DNA from: Methylovirgula sp.
Lineage (GTDB): Bacteria > Pseudomonadota > Alphaproteobacteria > Rhizobiales > Beijerinckiaceae
Direction of reading: 5' to 3'
Length of the DNA stretch: 38,500 nt
NCBI GenBank assembly: GCA_031291555.1
Contig: JARLIV010000022.1
Location: 1-38,500, forward strand
Positions 1-10,380 of the stretch are shown piece by piece. Within the stretch, counting starts at the first letter, position 1. Each line of letters starts with the position of its first letter. Under the pieces are notes generated by a model. The model had not been told where the DNA came from. It was given only the letters and a program-made list of their open reading frames with translations, and ran no database searches. The position numbers were made by a program, and so were the translations under genes.

Positions 1-978
1 GCCCGCCAGGCGGCGATGAAGGCCGGCGTGCCGAAAGAGAAAACCGCCTGGGGCCTTAATCAAGTGTGCGGCTCGGGCCTGCGCGCGGTTGCGCTCGGCT
101 TGCAGCAGATCGCTAACGAGGACGCCAAGATCATCGTCGCTGGAGGCCAGGAGAGCATGTCGCTCTCGCCGCATGTCTCGCATCTGCGCGCTGGCACGAA
201 GATGGGCGACGTCAAGTTCATCGATTCGATGATCAAGGACGGGTTGACCGACGTCTTCAATAATTACCACATGGGCATCACGGCGGAAAATGTCGCCGCC
301 AAATGGCAGATCAGCCGCGAGGAGCAGGACAAGTTCGCGCTCGGCTCTCAGAACAAGGCCGAGGCGGCGCAGAAGGCCGGAAAGTTCGCCGACGAGATCA
401 CGCCCTTTACCGTGTCGACGCGCAAGGGCGACATCGTCGTCGATAGCGACGAATATATCCGCGCCGGGACGACGCTCGAGGCCCTTGCGAAATTGAAGCC
501 AGCTTTCCAGAAGGACGGCACGGTGACGGCCGGCAATGCCTCTGGCCTCAACGACGGCGCCGCGGGGCTCGTCATCATGACGGCGGATGAGGCGCGTGCG
601 CGCGGCTTGACGCCGCTGGCGCGCATCGCCTCTTGGGCGACGGCCGGCGTCGATCCGGCGCTCATGGGCTCCGGCCCGATTCCGGCGACTCGCAAGGCGC
701 TCGAAAAGGCCGGTTGGAAAGTAAAGGATCTCGACCTCGTCGAGGCCAACGAGGCTTTCGCCGCCCAAGCCCTCGCCGTCAACAAGGATCTAGGCTGGGA
801 TCCGGCCATCGTCAACGTCAATGGCGGCGCCATCGCCCTCGGCCACCCGATCGGCGCTTCGGGCGCGCGCATTCTCGTGACCCTGCTTTACGAGATGCAG
901 CGGCGCGGCGCGCATAAGGGGCTTGCGACGCTGTGCATCGGCGGCGGAATGGGGATTGCTCTCGCCGTTGAAAGGTGA
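1..978 (+). CDS. phaA: acetyl-CoA acetyltransferase (beta-ketothiolase), 5' truncated by the window
   Basis: Frame open from base 1; thiolase motifs [46 protein letters not shown]; followed by phaB. Confidence 0.95.
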   Translation, partial: ARQAAMKAGVPKEKTAWGLNQVCGSGLRAVALGLQQIANEDAKIIVAGGQESMSLSPHVSHLRAGTKMGDVKFIDSMIKDGLTDVFNNYHMGITAENVAAKWQISREEQDKFALGSQNKAEAAQKAGKFADEITPFTVSTRKGDIVVDSDEYIRAGTTLEALAKLKPAFQKDGTVTAGNASGLNDGAAGLVIMTADEARARGLTPLARIASWATAGVDPALMGSGPIPATRKALEKAGWKVKDLDLVEANEAFAAQALAVNKDLGWDPAIVNVNGGAIALGHPIGASGARILVTLLYEMQRRGAHKGLATLCIGGGMGIALAVER

Positions 979-1120
979 TTCGGCGCGGTCGCTTTGCTTT
1001 CGCTCAATGTCATGTGTGGCCTAAAGAAGAATATTCAGGCGTGCGACGAGCACCTAATAATGTCTCACAAGGCTGCTTCATAAGAGCGTCCAGCTCAGGG
1101 TCGATCAGGGAAGGAAGCAC

Positions 1121-1846
1121 ATGACACGCGTGGCGGTGGTTAGTGGCGGCACGCGCGGAATCGGCGCAGCCATCAGCAAGGCGCTGGCGAAGGCAGGCTA
1201 TCGCGTCGCCGCCGTTTATGCGGGCAATGACGAGGCAGCGGCCAAGTTCAAAAGCGAAACGGGTATCCCCGTCTACAAATGGGATGTGTCGGACTACGAG
1301 GCCTGCGCCGCCGGCCTTGCCAAAGTGGCGGGCGATCTCGGGCCCGTCGAGATTCTGGTCAACAATGCCGGCATCACGCGCGACAGCACGCTTCACAAGA
1401 TGAAGCCCGAGCAATGGTATGCCGTCATCAACACCAATCTCAATTCGCTTTTCAACATGACCCGGCCGGTGATCGAAGGCATGCGCGAGCGCGGCTTCGG
1501 CCGCATCGTGAATATCTCGTCGATCAACGGGCAAAAGGGCCAGATGGGCCAGACGAATTACGCCGCTGCGAAGGCGGGCGACATCGGCTTCACCAAATCA
1601 CTGGCGCAGGAAAATGCCAAGAAGGGCATCACCGTAAACGTCATCGCGCCAGGCTATATCGCGACGGAAATGGTTCGGGCTGTGCCGAAGGATGTCCTGG
1701 AAAAGACCATCCTGCCGCAGATTCCCGTCGGCCGGCTCGGTGCTGTCGAGGAGATTGCGCGCTGCGTCGTTTTTCTCGTCGCGGATGAGGCCGGTTTCAT
1801 CACCGGCGCGACGCTGAGCGTCAACGGCGGCCAGATCATGGTCTGA
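1121..1846 (+). CDS. phaB: acetoacetyl-CoA reductase (SDR family)
   Basis: TRGIGAAI, NNAGITRD, YAAAKAGDIGFTKSLAQE; directly downstream of phaA. Confidence 0.93.
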   Translation: MTRVAVVSGGTRGIGAAISKALAKAGYRVAAVYAGNDEAAAKFKSETGIPVYKWDVSDYEACAAGLAKVAGDLGPVEILVNNAGITRDSTLHKMKPEQWYAVINTNLNSLFNMTRPVIEGMRERGFGRIVNISSINGQKGQMGQTNYAAAKAGDIGFTKSLAQENAKKGITVNVIAPGYIATEMVRAVPKDVLEKTILPQIPVGRLGAVEEIARCVVFLVADEAGFITGATLSVNGGQIMV

Positions 1847-1860
1847 CCGCTCTGTTTCTC

Positions 1861-1907
1861 GATCATGATCTTTTCGGAAAACCGGTTCCCGCTTTTCCGG
1901 ATCATGT
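1861..1907. repeat. Dispersed intergenic palindrome of the Rhizobiales GATCATGATC..TTTTCGGAAAACCGGTTCCC type
   Basis: gatcatgatcttttcggaaaaccggttcccgcttttccggatcatg; partly palindromic, between the phaB and rpmF 3' ends; resembles a second copy at 12056-12104. Confidence 0.6.
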
Positions 1908-1917
1908 TTGGCGCAGC

Positions 1918-2106
1918 TTATTCTTCCGCCGACTTGGGTGTCAGCACCTGACGGCCGCGATACATGCCGGTCTTGAGGTCGATGTGATGCGGACGGCGCA
2001 GTTCGCCCGAATCCTTGTCCTCGACATAGGTCGGCGCCTTGAGGGCATCCGCCGAGCGGCGGAAGCCGCGCTTCATCGGGGAGGTTTTCCGCTTCGGAAC
2101 GGCCAT
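1918..2106 (-). CDS. rpmF: 50S ribosomal protein L32
   Basis: [55 protein letters not shown]. Confidence 0.96.
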   Translation of the reverse strand: MAVPKRKTSPMKRGFRRSADALKAPTYVEDKDSGELRRPHHIDLKTGMYRGRQVLTPKSAEE

Positions 2107-2272
2107 TGTCAGCTCCAGAAATAATAAGGCCGGCAAGCTGCCGGCGAATGGGTTGGAGGGCTGATACACGCAATCTCGCGTTCTGGCTATCCCCAAAATC
2201 GCCGGTGCTGCGCCGCGATCCCCAAACTCTGCATATATTCCAACATACTCATGTAGTTAAGGCAATGTTTCG

Positions 2273-2998
2273 TCACCGGACGCAGGCCAGGTTGGTCTCG
2301 CCGGCCCGGACGCGCGCCTCGACGATACGGGCATGGACCGTGACATGCCGGTTTGGCTTCAGCACCTTGCGGTGATACGGATCGGGCAGGACGGCCGCCA
2401 GGAGCGCCGCCTGGTGCAGAGTGAGCGCCGCCGCGGGCGCGTGGAAATAGAAATTGGCCGCCGCCTCCGCGCCGAAGAGGCCGTCATCGCCCCATTCGGC
2501 GATGTTGAGGTAGATCTCCAGAATGCGGCGCTTCGGCCAGACTAAGTCGAGGACGAGGGCGAGGGGAATTTCCAAGCCCTTGCGGATGTAGGAGCGGCCG
2601 GGCCAGAGAAACAGGTTCTTGGCGACCTGCATGGTGAGCGTCGACGCCCCGCGCGCAGGTCCGCCGATGCCGCTTTCGTCGATGACCTCGCGCATGGCGC
2701 CCCAATCGACGCCATGATGGCGGCAGAAATGCGCGTCCTCCGAGGTGACGACGGCGGCGCGCAAAGCTTCCGACATGCGCGAGAGCGGCACCCATTTTTG
2801 CTCGACCTTCTGGTGCAGGAGCATCCGTCCCAGCATCAGGGTCGAGACCGGGTTGACAAAACGAAACGCGACGGCGAGGCCGGCGAAAACCAGAAGAAGC
2901 AGCAAAATCAGCCGCACGCCCCAGCGCACGACGGTGCCAGCGACCTGCAAAAGCCGGAGATTTCTCGCCATTCGCGAGCCTTGACCGATCTTCCGCAA
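2273..2998 (-). CDS. mtgA: monofunctional biosynthetic peptidoglycan transglycosylase (start could be 2971)
   Basis: GT51 motifs EDAHFCRHHGVDW, GGPARGASTLTMQVAKNLFLWPGRSYIRKGLE, KRRILEIYLNIAEWG. Confidence 0.94.
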   Translation of the reverse strand: MRKIGQGSRMARNLRLLQVAGTVVRWGVRLILLLLLVFAGLAVAFRFVNPVSTLMLGRMLLHQKVEQKWVPLSRMSEALRAAVVTSEDAHFCRHHGVDWGAMREVIDESGIGGPARGASTLTMQVAKNLFLWPGRSYIRKGLEIPLALVLDLVWPKRRILEIYLNIAEWGDDGLFGAEAAANFYFHAPAAALTLHQAALLAAVLPDPYHRKVLKPNRHVTVHARIVEARVRAGETNLACVR

Positions 2999-3042
2999 TG
3001 GGGCAAGCGGAACGGCGATATTGGTTCAAAGGCGGGTACGAT

Positions 3043-3969
3043 ATGACGGAAACGGTGGCACAGGAATTTCAAGCGCGATTGTCTTACGTCGCCGATGCCA
3101 CCGAGCGGATGCTGGACCAGCTCTTGTCTGAAAAGGCGCTGCCGGGGGAGACTTTCCGGCCGCCGGCCTTCCTCGGTGCCATGCGTTATGCGAGCCTGGG
3201 CGGCGGCAAGAGGCTGCGGCCGTTTCTGCTGGTCGAGACCGCGCGGCTCTTCGGGGTCGAGAACGAGGGTGTCCTGCGCGCCGGCGCAGCGCTCGAAATG
3301 ATCCATTGCTATTCACTGGTGCACGATGATCTGCCGGCGCTCGATAATGATGACCTGCGCCGCGGCCGTCCGACGACGCACAAGGCCTATGACGAGGCAA
3401 CCGCGATCCTCGTCGGCGACGCCCTGTTGACCTATGCCTTCGACGTCACGGCCGATCCGGCGACGGATCCTGATCCCGCGGTCCGCGCCGCGCTCGTCCT
3501 CGCTTTGGCCCGCGCGGCGGGCGTCGGCAACATGGTCGGCGGCCAAGTCATGGACCTTGAAGCCGAGACCTCGACCGAACCGCATTCGCCGGAGGGGGTC
3601 ATCCGCCTGCAATCGATGAAGACGGGGGCCTTGCTGCATTATGCGGTCGAGGCCGGAGCGATCTTCGCGCGCGTTGACGCCAAGGCGAAAGCGGCCCTGT
3701 CGCAGTATGGCAAGGCTCTCGGCGCCGCGTTCCAAGTCGCCGACGATATTCTCGACGTCGAAGCTGACGAAGCGGCCCTCGGCAAGCGCGCCGGCAAGGA
3801 TGCTGGCCGCAACAAGGCGACGCTCGTCGCCGCGCTCGGTCTCAAGGCCGCCCGCAAGCGCCGCGACGCGCTGGCGCAGGAGGCGATCGCTGCGCTCAGT
3901 TCCTTCCCGGATGAGAAGGCAGCCATCTTGAAGGAGGCGGCGCATTTCGCCGTCGCACGCAAAAATTGA
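3043..3969 (+). CDS. ispA: polyprenyl (farnesyl/geranyl) diphosphate synthase
   Basis: GGGKRLRP, SLVHDDLPALDNDDLRRGRPTTH, FQVADDILD. Confidence 0.93.
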   Translation: MTETVAQEFQARLSYVADATERMLDQLLSEKALPGETFRPPAFLGAMRYASLGGGKRLRPFLLVETARLFGVENEGVLRAGAALEMIHCYSLVHDDLPALDNDDLRRGRPTTHKAYDEATAILVGDALLTYAFDVTADPATDPDPAVRAALVLALARAAGVGNMVGGQVMDLEAETSTEPHSPEGVIRLQSMKTGALLHYAVEAGAIFARVDAKAKAALSQYGKALGAAFQVADDILDVEADEAALGKRAGKDAGRNKATLVAALGLKAARKRRDALAQEAIAALSSFPDEKAAILKEAAHFAVARKN

Positions 3970-4667
3970 TGCACGCGCCCACCACCCGGCGCCGCATCAC
4001 ATGGCCTGTTCGTGTCGTGCGGGCGCGCCCGCGCCTGTTCATTAGCCTCGCGTTCGGGGTCTTGGTTGGGTTTCTGCTGCCGAGCGACTGGCGCGTCATC
4101 ACCCGCATCCTGATCGGCTGGAACTCGGGGATATTTTTCTATTTCGTTGCCGTCGCGGGGATGGTCATCTCGGCCGATCGCGACTCAATGGCCCGCCGCG
4201 CGGTGGAGCAGGATGACGGGCGCCTCACCATATTGTTTCTCACGGTCGTCGCCGCCACGGCGGCCTTCGGCGCCATCTTCTATCAATTGCTGATGGTCAA
4301 GGATGTGCATGGTCTGCAGCGCGCGTTCCATCTGCTGCTCGCCGCCACGACCGTGATCAGCGCCTGGGCCTTCATCCACGTGATGTTCGCGCTGCATTAT
4401 GCCAGCGAATGCTTTTCCGAACGCGAATTGAAAACCTCGCCGGCGGCCAAGGCGCACGGCGGCCTGCGCTTTCCGGGTGACGAGACGCCGGACTATTTCG
4501 ACTTCTTCTATTTTTCCTTCGTGATCGGCGTCGCCTGCGCGACCGCAGACGTCAATATCACGTCGCGGATGATCCGGCGCACGGCGACGATCCACTGCAT
4601 CGTGGCCTTTTTCTTCAACAGCGCGGTGCTGGCGCTGACCGTCAATATCGCCGCGGGCCTCGTCTAA
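3969..4667 (+). CDS. DUF1345 family membrane protein
   Basis: Multiple hydrophobic segments; YFDFFYFSFVIGVACATADVNITSRMIRR; TGATG overlap with ispA stop. Confidence 0.75.
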   Translation: MHAPTTRRRITWPVRVVRARPRLFISLAFGVLVGFLLPSDWRVITRILIGWNSGIFFYFVAVAGMVISADRDSMARRAVEQDDGRLTILFLTVVAATAAFGAIFYQLLMVKDVHGLQRAFHLLLAATTVISAWAFIHVMFALHYASECFSERELKTSPAAKAHGGLRFPGDETPDYFDFFYFSFVIGVACATADVNITSRMIRRTATIHCIVAFFFNSAVLALTVNIAAGLV

Positions 4668-4689
4668 GGCGCGTTAGCCGACTTGCGCT

Positions 4690-5196
4690 TTAGCGCGGCG
4701 GATAGGGATGGCCGAAGGGGAAGCCGGAATCATCATCGTCATCATCGCCGGCAGGGCCATAATAGCCAGCGAAGAATGGCGTACCGACGCCATCGACGGG
4801 ATTATAGACGCCGTAGTTGTAAGCATTGTCCGGCGCGGCGAGGACCCAGCCATAAGTGCGGGCCGCCTGGTCGCGCGCCGCGGCAATCACCGGCGGCACA
4901 GCCCACGGCGGCGGCGCGTTGCGCATATGATAACGCCAGGCGCCGACGCGATATTGATAGGGCAGCGGATAGAAGCCGAGGCCGCCATGCGGATCGCCGA
5001 CGAGCTCCTGGTAGTGCCCGCGCTTGGAATAGACCTTGCCCGGCTCGATGACGCCGACCGACATGCCGCCGACATTGCGATAGCTGCTGTAATGCTGGCT
5101 ATGATGGTGATGCTTGCTCGCCGCCTGGGCGCCGGCCGGTGAGAAGGCGAGCGCCGTAACGCCCGCGAAAATCAAAGAAACCAAGCCCTTGCGCAT
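4690..5196 (-). CDS. secreted hypothetical protein with a His-rich N-terminus and a poly-Asp C-terminus
   Basis: Signal-peptide-like MRKGLVSLIFAGVTALAFSPAGAQA followed by SKHHHHSQH and GDDDDDDSG. Confidence 0.7.
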   Translation of the reverse strand: MRKGLVSLIFAGVTALAFSPAGAQAASKHHHHSQHYSSYRNVGGMSVGVIEPGKVYSKRGHYQELVGDPHGGLGFYPLPYQYRVGAWRYHMRNAPPPWAVPPVIAAARDQAARTYGWVLAAPDNAYNYGVYNPVDGVGTPFFAGYYGPAGDDDDDDSGFPFGHPYPPR

Positions 5197-5378
5197 CGGC
5201 GAAACTCCCTGCGGCCGGTTCGGCCGCTTCAGGCGGCACTGTCCCCGCCGCCTCTTAATATAGTCTTCCGCCGCGCGGCTGCCGCCCATGCGCGGGATCA
5301 AAACCGCGCCAGAACAGCGTGGCCTGGGCAAAGATGCGCAAATTTTTTTGATCACATTTTAGCGAACGCGACGGGCGC

Positions 5379-6674
5379 TCACTCCGCCGCGTCTTTGGCA
5401 TTGCCGAAACGGCGCTCGATATAATCCTGCACCATGACCTTGAATTCGGCGGCGATGCCTTCGCCCCGCAAGGTCACCGCCTTCTTGCCGTCGATGAAGA
5501 CGGGAGCGGCCGGCGTCTCGCCGGTGCCGGGCAGGGAGATGCCGATGTCGGCGTGCTTGGATTCGCCGGGTCCGTTGACGATGCAGCCCATCACCGCGAC
5601 GTTGAGCGTCTCGACGCCGGGATAGCGGGTCTTCCAGTTGGGCATTTCCTCGCGAATATAGGCCTGAATATCGCGGGCGAGCTCCTGGAACACGGTCGAA
5701 GTCGTGCGGCCGCAGCCAGGGCAGGCGGCGACGAGCGGCACGAAAGTGCGGAAGCCCATCGTCTGCAGGATTTCCTGCGCCACTTTGACTTCGAGCGTGC
5801 GGTCGCCGCCGGGCTCGGGGGTCAGCGAGATGCGGATCGTGTCGCCAATGCCCTGCTGGAGTAGAACGCCCAAGGCGGCGGAGGAGGCGACAATGCCCTT
5901 CGAGCCCATGCCGGCCTCGGTGAGGCCGAGATGGATGGCGTAGTCGCTGCGCGCGGCGACCATCCGGTAGACCGTGATGAGGTCCTGCACGTTGGAGACT
6001 TTGGCCGAGAGGATAATGCGGTCGCGACCGAGGCCGAGTTCCTCCGCCCGCGCGGCTGAGAGGAGCGCCGATTGCACCATGGCCTCGCGCGTCACCGCGC
6101 CGGCGTCGAGCGGCTTGGGCGATTCGGCGTTCTCGTCCATCAGCCGCGTCAGCAGCTCCTGATCGAGCGAGCCCCAATTGGCGCCGATGCGCACGGCTTT
6201 GCCGTTCTTGATCGCGCATTCGATCATCGAGGCGAACTGAGTGTCGCGCTTGTCCTTGAAGCCGACATTGCCGGGATTGATGCGATATTTGGCGAGCGCC
6301 TCGGCGCAGGCGGGGTGATCGGCGAGCAGCTTGTGGCCGATATAATGGAAGTCGCCGATCAGCGGCACGTCGATGCCCATCCGGTCGAGCTTCTCGCGGA
6401 TATAAGGCACGGCCGCTGCGGCCTCGTCGCGATCGACGGTGATGCGGACAAGCTCCGAGCCGGCGCGGGCGAGATCGGCGACCTGCTTCGCCGTCGCCTC
6501 GACATCGGCCGTGTCGGTATTGGTCATCGACTGAACGATCACCGGGGCGCCGCCGCCGACCGTGATCGCGCCTTTGCCCGAGCCGATCTTGACGCCCACC
6601 GAATGGCGGCGCGGCGCCGGGCCGCTGGCAAGAACGGTGGAGGGATCGATCGCGCGTGTCAGAGTCTCGGACAT
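5379..6674 (-). CDS. ispG: 4-hydroxy-3-methylbut-2-en-1-yl diphosphate synthase
   Basis: [56 protein letters not shown]. Confidence 0.96.
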   Translation of the reverse strand: MSETLTRAIDPSTVLASGPAPRRHSVGVKIGSGKGAITVGGGAPVIVQSMTNTDTADVEATAKQVADLARAGSELVRITVDRDEAAAAVPYIREKLDRMGIDVPLIGDFHYIGHKLLADHPACAEALAKYRINPGNVGFKDKRDTQFASMIECAIKNGKAVRIGANWGSLDQELLTRLMDENAESPKPLDAGAVTREAMVQSALLSAARAEELGLGRDRIILSAKVSNVQDLITVYRMVAARSDYAIHLGLTEAGMGSKGIVASSAALGVLLQQGIGDTIRISLTPEPGGDRTLEVKVAQEILQTMGFRTFVPLVAACPGCGRTTSTVFQELARDIQAYIREEMPNWKTRYPGVETLNVAVMGCIVNGPGESKHADIGISLPGTGETPAAPVFIDGKKAVTLRGEGIAAEFKVMVQDYIERRFGNAKDAAE

Positions 6675-6811
6675 GAAAACCTTCTTCGTTTGCTGCCGGC
6701 GGTGCAATGGTGTACCCAGCGCCGCATCGTGACCCCGTCATGACGGCAGGCCACGGAGTGGTGCTTAAAATTGCCGCAGCCGTCAAGCGGCGCAGGGTGA
6801 CGCCTTTTTGC

Positions 6812-7318
6812 TCAGACGGTGGCCGCCTGCCCTCCGCAAGAGCGACAAAGCCCAGTTATTTCCAATACTTGACTATGTGGTACGAAGCCCGATTCGGCTC
6901 CGAGCGCGGCGATTTCACGATGCAGAGCCTTGGACGTGGCCTCCGTCACCGTGCCACAAGCCTCGCAGATGAGGAAAACCACCGGCTCCTCATGTTTATG
7001 TCCATGCGCGCAGGCCAAAAAGGCGTTGCGCGAGGCCAGCCGGTGCACCAGGCCGTTCTCGAGCAGAAAGTCGAGCGCCCGGTAGATGGAAATCGGGGCC
7101 GGGTGCTTGCCAGTCGCCACGGCGATCTTTTCGATCATGTCGTAGGCGCCAAGCGGGCGGCCTTCCTCGGCCAGGATTTCCAGCACCCGACGGCGCGCGG
7201 GCGTGAGCTTTGCCCCCTCGCGGCGGCAAAGATCCTCGGCATTGGCCATGGTGCTGCGGAACGCGGCGACAGCTTGGGCTTTTTTGGGCCGCGCCGGCGG
7301 CACGCGCTGTGCAGTCAT
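6812..7318 (-). CDS. zur: Fur family transcriptional regulator, Zur-like
   Basis: LTPARRRVLEILAEEGRPLGAYDMIE, PISIYRALDFLLENGLVHRL, LICEACGTV, GLCRSC. Confidence 0.78.
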   Translation of the reverse strand: MTAQRVPPARPKKAQAVAAFRSTMANAEDLCRREGAKLTPARRRVLEILAEEGRPLGAYDMIEKIAVATGKHPAPISIYRALDFLLENGLVHRLASRNAFLACAHGHKHEEPVVFLICEACGTVTEATSKALHREIAALGAESGFVPHSQVLEITGLCRSCGGQAATV

Positions 7319-7441
7319 CTTTCCATTATATCCGCCTGCGATCACAAAGGCGACAGTCACCTTTCGGCCTGCTTTGCGCTAGCCTAGATGAGTCGACTGA
7401 GATCAAAGCGCTTATTGCGCCCCGACCTCATGGAGGTAAGC

Positions 7442-8227
7442 ATGACGCTCAAGACACGCAATGCCATCGTGACCGGCTCGACGAGCGGCATCGGCCTCGC
7501 CATTGCGCGGGCTTTTGCCGAGCAAGGCGCCAATGTTCTCATCAACGGCTTCGGCGAGGCGGATGCGATCGAGGCCGAGCGCAGCAAGATCGAGAAGGAT
7601 TTCGGCGTCAAAAGCGTCTACTCCGCCGCCGACTTGACCAAGCCGGATCAAATCCGCGCCATGGTGAGCGAAGCCGAGACAGCCTTCGGCAGCGTCGACA
7701 TTCTCGTCAACAATGCCGGCATCCAGCATGTCGATCCGATCGAGAAGTTTCCGCCGGAGATGTGGGACAAGATCATCGCGCTTAATCTCTCTGCCGCCTT
7801 TCACGCGATAGCCGCGGTCATCCCGGGCATGAAGGCGCGCAAATGGGGGCGCATCATCTCCACGGCCTCCGCCCATTCCAAGGTCGCCTCGCCATTCAAA
7901 TCAGCTTATGTCTCGGCCAAGCACGGTATCGACGGGCTCACCAAGACCGCGGCGCTGGAACTCGCCACGTTCGGTGTCACCGTCAATTGCATTTCGCCCG
8001 GCTATGTCTGGACGCCGCTCGTCGAAAAGCAGATCCCCGATACGATGAAGGCGCGCAACCTGACCCGCGAGCAGGTGATTCACGACGTGCTGCTCGCGGC
8101 GCAGCCGACGAAGGAATTCGTCACCGTGGATCAGGTGGCGGCGCTCGCCCTCTTCCTCTGCACCGATGCGGCGAGCCAGATCACCGGCGCCAATCTCTCG
8201 ATCGACGGCGGCTGGACTGCCGCATAG
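7442..8227 (+). CDS. bdhA: 3-hydroxybutyrate dehydrogenase (SDR)
   Basis: TGSTSGIGLAIA, NNAGIQHVDPIEKFPPEMWDKIIALNLSAAFH, YVSAKHGIDGLTKTAALE, CISPGYVWTPLVEKQI. Confidence 0.88.
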   Translation: MTLKTRNAIVTGSTSGIGLAIARAFAEQGANVLINGFGEADAIEAERSKIEKDFGVKSVYSAADLTKPDQIRAMVSEAETAFGSVDILVNNAGIQHVDPIEKFPPEMWDKIIALNLSAAFHAIAAVIPGMKARKWGRIISTASAHSKVASPFKSAYVSAKHGIDGLTKTAALELATFGVTVNCISPGYVWTPLVEKQIPDTMKARNLTREQVIHDVLLAAQPTKEFVTVDQVAALALFLCTDAASQITGANLSIDGGWTAA

Positions 8228-8244
8228 CAGAGGAGCCGCCGCGG

Positions 8245-9261
8245 ATGACGAACCGCAAGAGCGTCAACCTCGCGCTGCAGGGCGGCGGCTCGCACGGCGC
8301 CTTCACTTGGGGCGTGCTGGATTATCTACTTGAGGACGGCCGCCTCGACATCGCGGCGGTCAGCGGCACCAGCGCGGGGGCGATGAATGCCGTCGTCCTC
8401 GCCCAAGGCTGGCTCGAAAATGGCCGTGACGGCGCTCGCGAAAAGCTCGGGCAGTTCTGGCGCTCGATCTCGACTGAGAATGCGCTGTCACCGGCGCAGA
8501 GCCGGTTCTTCGATCTCTTCTTCGGCCCACGCACGCTCGGCGGCCAATTCTCGTCCTTGTGGAGCGATCTTTTCACCCGCCTCACCAGCCCCTATCAATT
8601 CAATCCATTTGATTTCAATCCGTTGCTTGACCATCTCGAAGATGCCGTCGATTTCGAGAAGGTGCGCGCCTTCGACGGCTTCAAGCTTTTCGTCGCAGCG
8701 ACTAATGTGCGCACTGGCAAGATCCAGGTCTTCAAGGGCGCGGAGTTGACAGCCGACCACGTCATGGCTTCGGCCTGCCTGCCAACGCTCTTCCGCGCCG
8801 TCGAAATCGACGGCGAGCCCTATTGGGATGGCGGCTACATGGGCAATCCGGCGATCTTTCCGTTCTTCTATGAGAGCAGCTGCACCGACATCGTCATCGT
8901 CCAGATCAATCCGATCGAGCGGCATACGGTGCCGTACAGCGCGCGCGACATTCAAAACCGGCTGGACGAGATCACGTTCAATGGGGCCTTGATGGGCGAA
9001 TTGCGCGCCATCGATTTCGTTGTGCGCCTGATCGATGCCGGCAAGCTCTCCATAGACGATTATATGCGCCCGCTCGTCCACCGTATCGACGGCGGCGATC
9101 TTCTGCGCCCTTACGACGCCGCGACCAAGCTCGATGCAAGCTGGCCGCTCGTCAGCAACTTTTTCGAATTCGGCCGCAAGGCAGGCAAGCATTGGCTCGA
9201 TGAAACCTACGATTTCATCGGCCGGGAGAGCACGCTCGACCTGCGCATGGCCTATTCGTGA
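8245..9261 (+). CDS. patatin-like phospholipase
   Basis: LALQGGGSHGAFTWGVLD, GTSAGAMNA (GxSxG), DGGYMGNPAIFPF. Confidence 0.92.
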   Translation: MTNRKSVNLALQGGGSHGAFTWGVLDYLLEDGRLDIAAVSGTSAGAMNAVVLAQGWLENGRDGAREKLGQFWRSISTENALSPAQSRFFDLFFGPRTLGGQFSSLWSDLFTRLTSPYQFNPFDFNPLLDHLEDAVDFEKVRAFDGFKLFVAATNVRTGKIQVFKGAELTADHVMASACLPTLFRAVEIDGEPYWDGGYMGNPAIFPFFYESSCTDIVIVQINPIERHTVPYSARDIQNRLDEITFNGALMGELRAIDFVVRLIDAGKLSIDDYMRPLVHRIDGGDLLRPYDAATKLDASWPLVSNFFEFGRKAGKHWLDETYDFIGRESTLDLRMAYS

Positions 9262-9593
9262 GCGGGCCGGCGACGTCGGGGGATCATGCCGTCGTGCTCA
9301 CGGCCTGTGGCACTACCGCCGCAGGCAAGATCGCCGAAATGCTGGTCCGCGACCGGCTCGCGGCCTGCGTGCAGAAGCTGCCGGTCGAGAGCACATATCG
9401 CTGGAAGGGCGGGATCGAGACGGCGCAGGAAGTGCTTCTGCTCATCAAGATCAAAACCGCCGATTACGCTGCCGTGGAACAGGCGATCCGTGCGCTGCAC
9501 GATTACGAGATTCCGGAGATCATCGCGCTGCCAGTGGCGCAAGGCTTTGCCGGCTACCTGTCCTGGATCGACGAAGTCACGCGGCGGTCTTAA
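9258..9593 (+). CDS. cutA: divalent cation tolerance protein CutA
   Basis: DRLAACVQKLPVESTYRWKGGIETAQEVLLLIKI, HDYEIPEIIALPV, YLSWI; GTG start overlapping the patatin stop. Confidence 0.92.
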   Translation: MSGPATSGDHAVVLTACGTTAAGKIAEMLVRDRLAACVQKLPVESTYRWKGGIETAQEVLLLIKIKTADYAAVEQAIRALHDYEIPEIIALPVAQGFAGYLSWIDEVTRRS

Positions 9594-10303
9594 AGCACCG
9601 AGCGCGCGATCAACCGTTCGGCGTCGTCGATCGCCTGCGGCGTGCCGACATGCAGCCAGATGCCGTCGAGCCGCAGGCCGTGCAGGCGCCCCGTCTCGGC
9701 GGCCTTGAGGAAATAAGGCAGCAGGCGGAACGGGCCTTCCGGCGCATCGGCGAACAGCTGGGGCTTGATGATGCCGATGCCGGTATAGACGAAGGGCGCG
9801 ACGCGTCGCTCCTCGCGCTTTGTCAGGCGGCCGAAACCGTCCATGGTGAAATCACCGGGCCAATCGACGCCGGAGCTTGCCGGCGTCGCGGCGACAAGCA
9901 GAAGCACGTCCATTTCGTCCGGGTTCCACGCTGCGGCGAGGCGGGGGAGATTGGGCTTTGCGCCCTCGACCCAGAAGGCGTCCGTGTTGCAGAGAAAGAA
10001 TGGCGTGTCGCCGAGAATGGGCAGCGCCTTCTTGATCGCGCCGCCCTGGTCGAGCAGCAGATCGCGCTCGTCGGAAATGATGATCTTCGGGGCGCTACGG
10101 TCGGCGAGATGCGCCTCGATCTGATCGGCCAGATGATGCACGTTGACGACCGCGGTGCCGACTCCAGCGAGCGCAAACCGGTCGAGCAGATGGTCGATCA
10201 TCGGCTTGCCGCCGACCTTGATGAGCGGCTTCGGGATCGTCTGCGTCAGCGGCCGCATCCGCATGCCGCGCCCCGCCGCAAAGATCATGGCTTTATCCGG
10301 CAT
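9590..10303 (-). CDS. nucleotidyltransferase family protein (MurU-like)
   Basis: AMIFAAGRGMRMRPLTQTIPKPLIKVGGKPMIDHLL; next to AmgK-like phosphotransferase domain. Confidence 0.87.
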   Translation of the reverse strand: MPDKAMIFAAGRGMRMRPLTQTIPKPLIKVGGKPMIDHLLDRFALAGVGTAVVNVHHLADQIEAHLADRSAPKIIISDERDLLLDQGGAIKKALPILGDTPFFLCNTDAFWVEGAKPNLPRLAAAWNPDEMDVLLLVAATPASSGVDWPGDFTMDGFGRLTKREERRVAPFVYTGIGIIKPQLFADAPEGPFRLLPYFLKAAETGRLHGLRLDGIWLHVGTPQAIDDAERLIARSVL

Positions 10304-10380
10304 CGAAGACTTCGTGGGCAAGGAGACGAACTCGCACAACCTGATTTTACGCCCGGCCGATGCGAGCAAGGTGTAACCTG

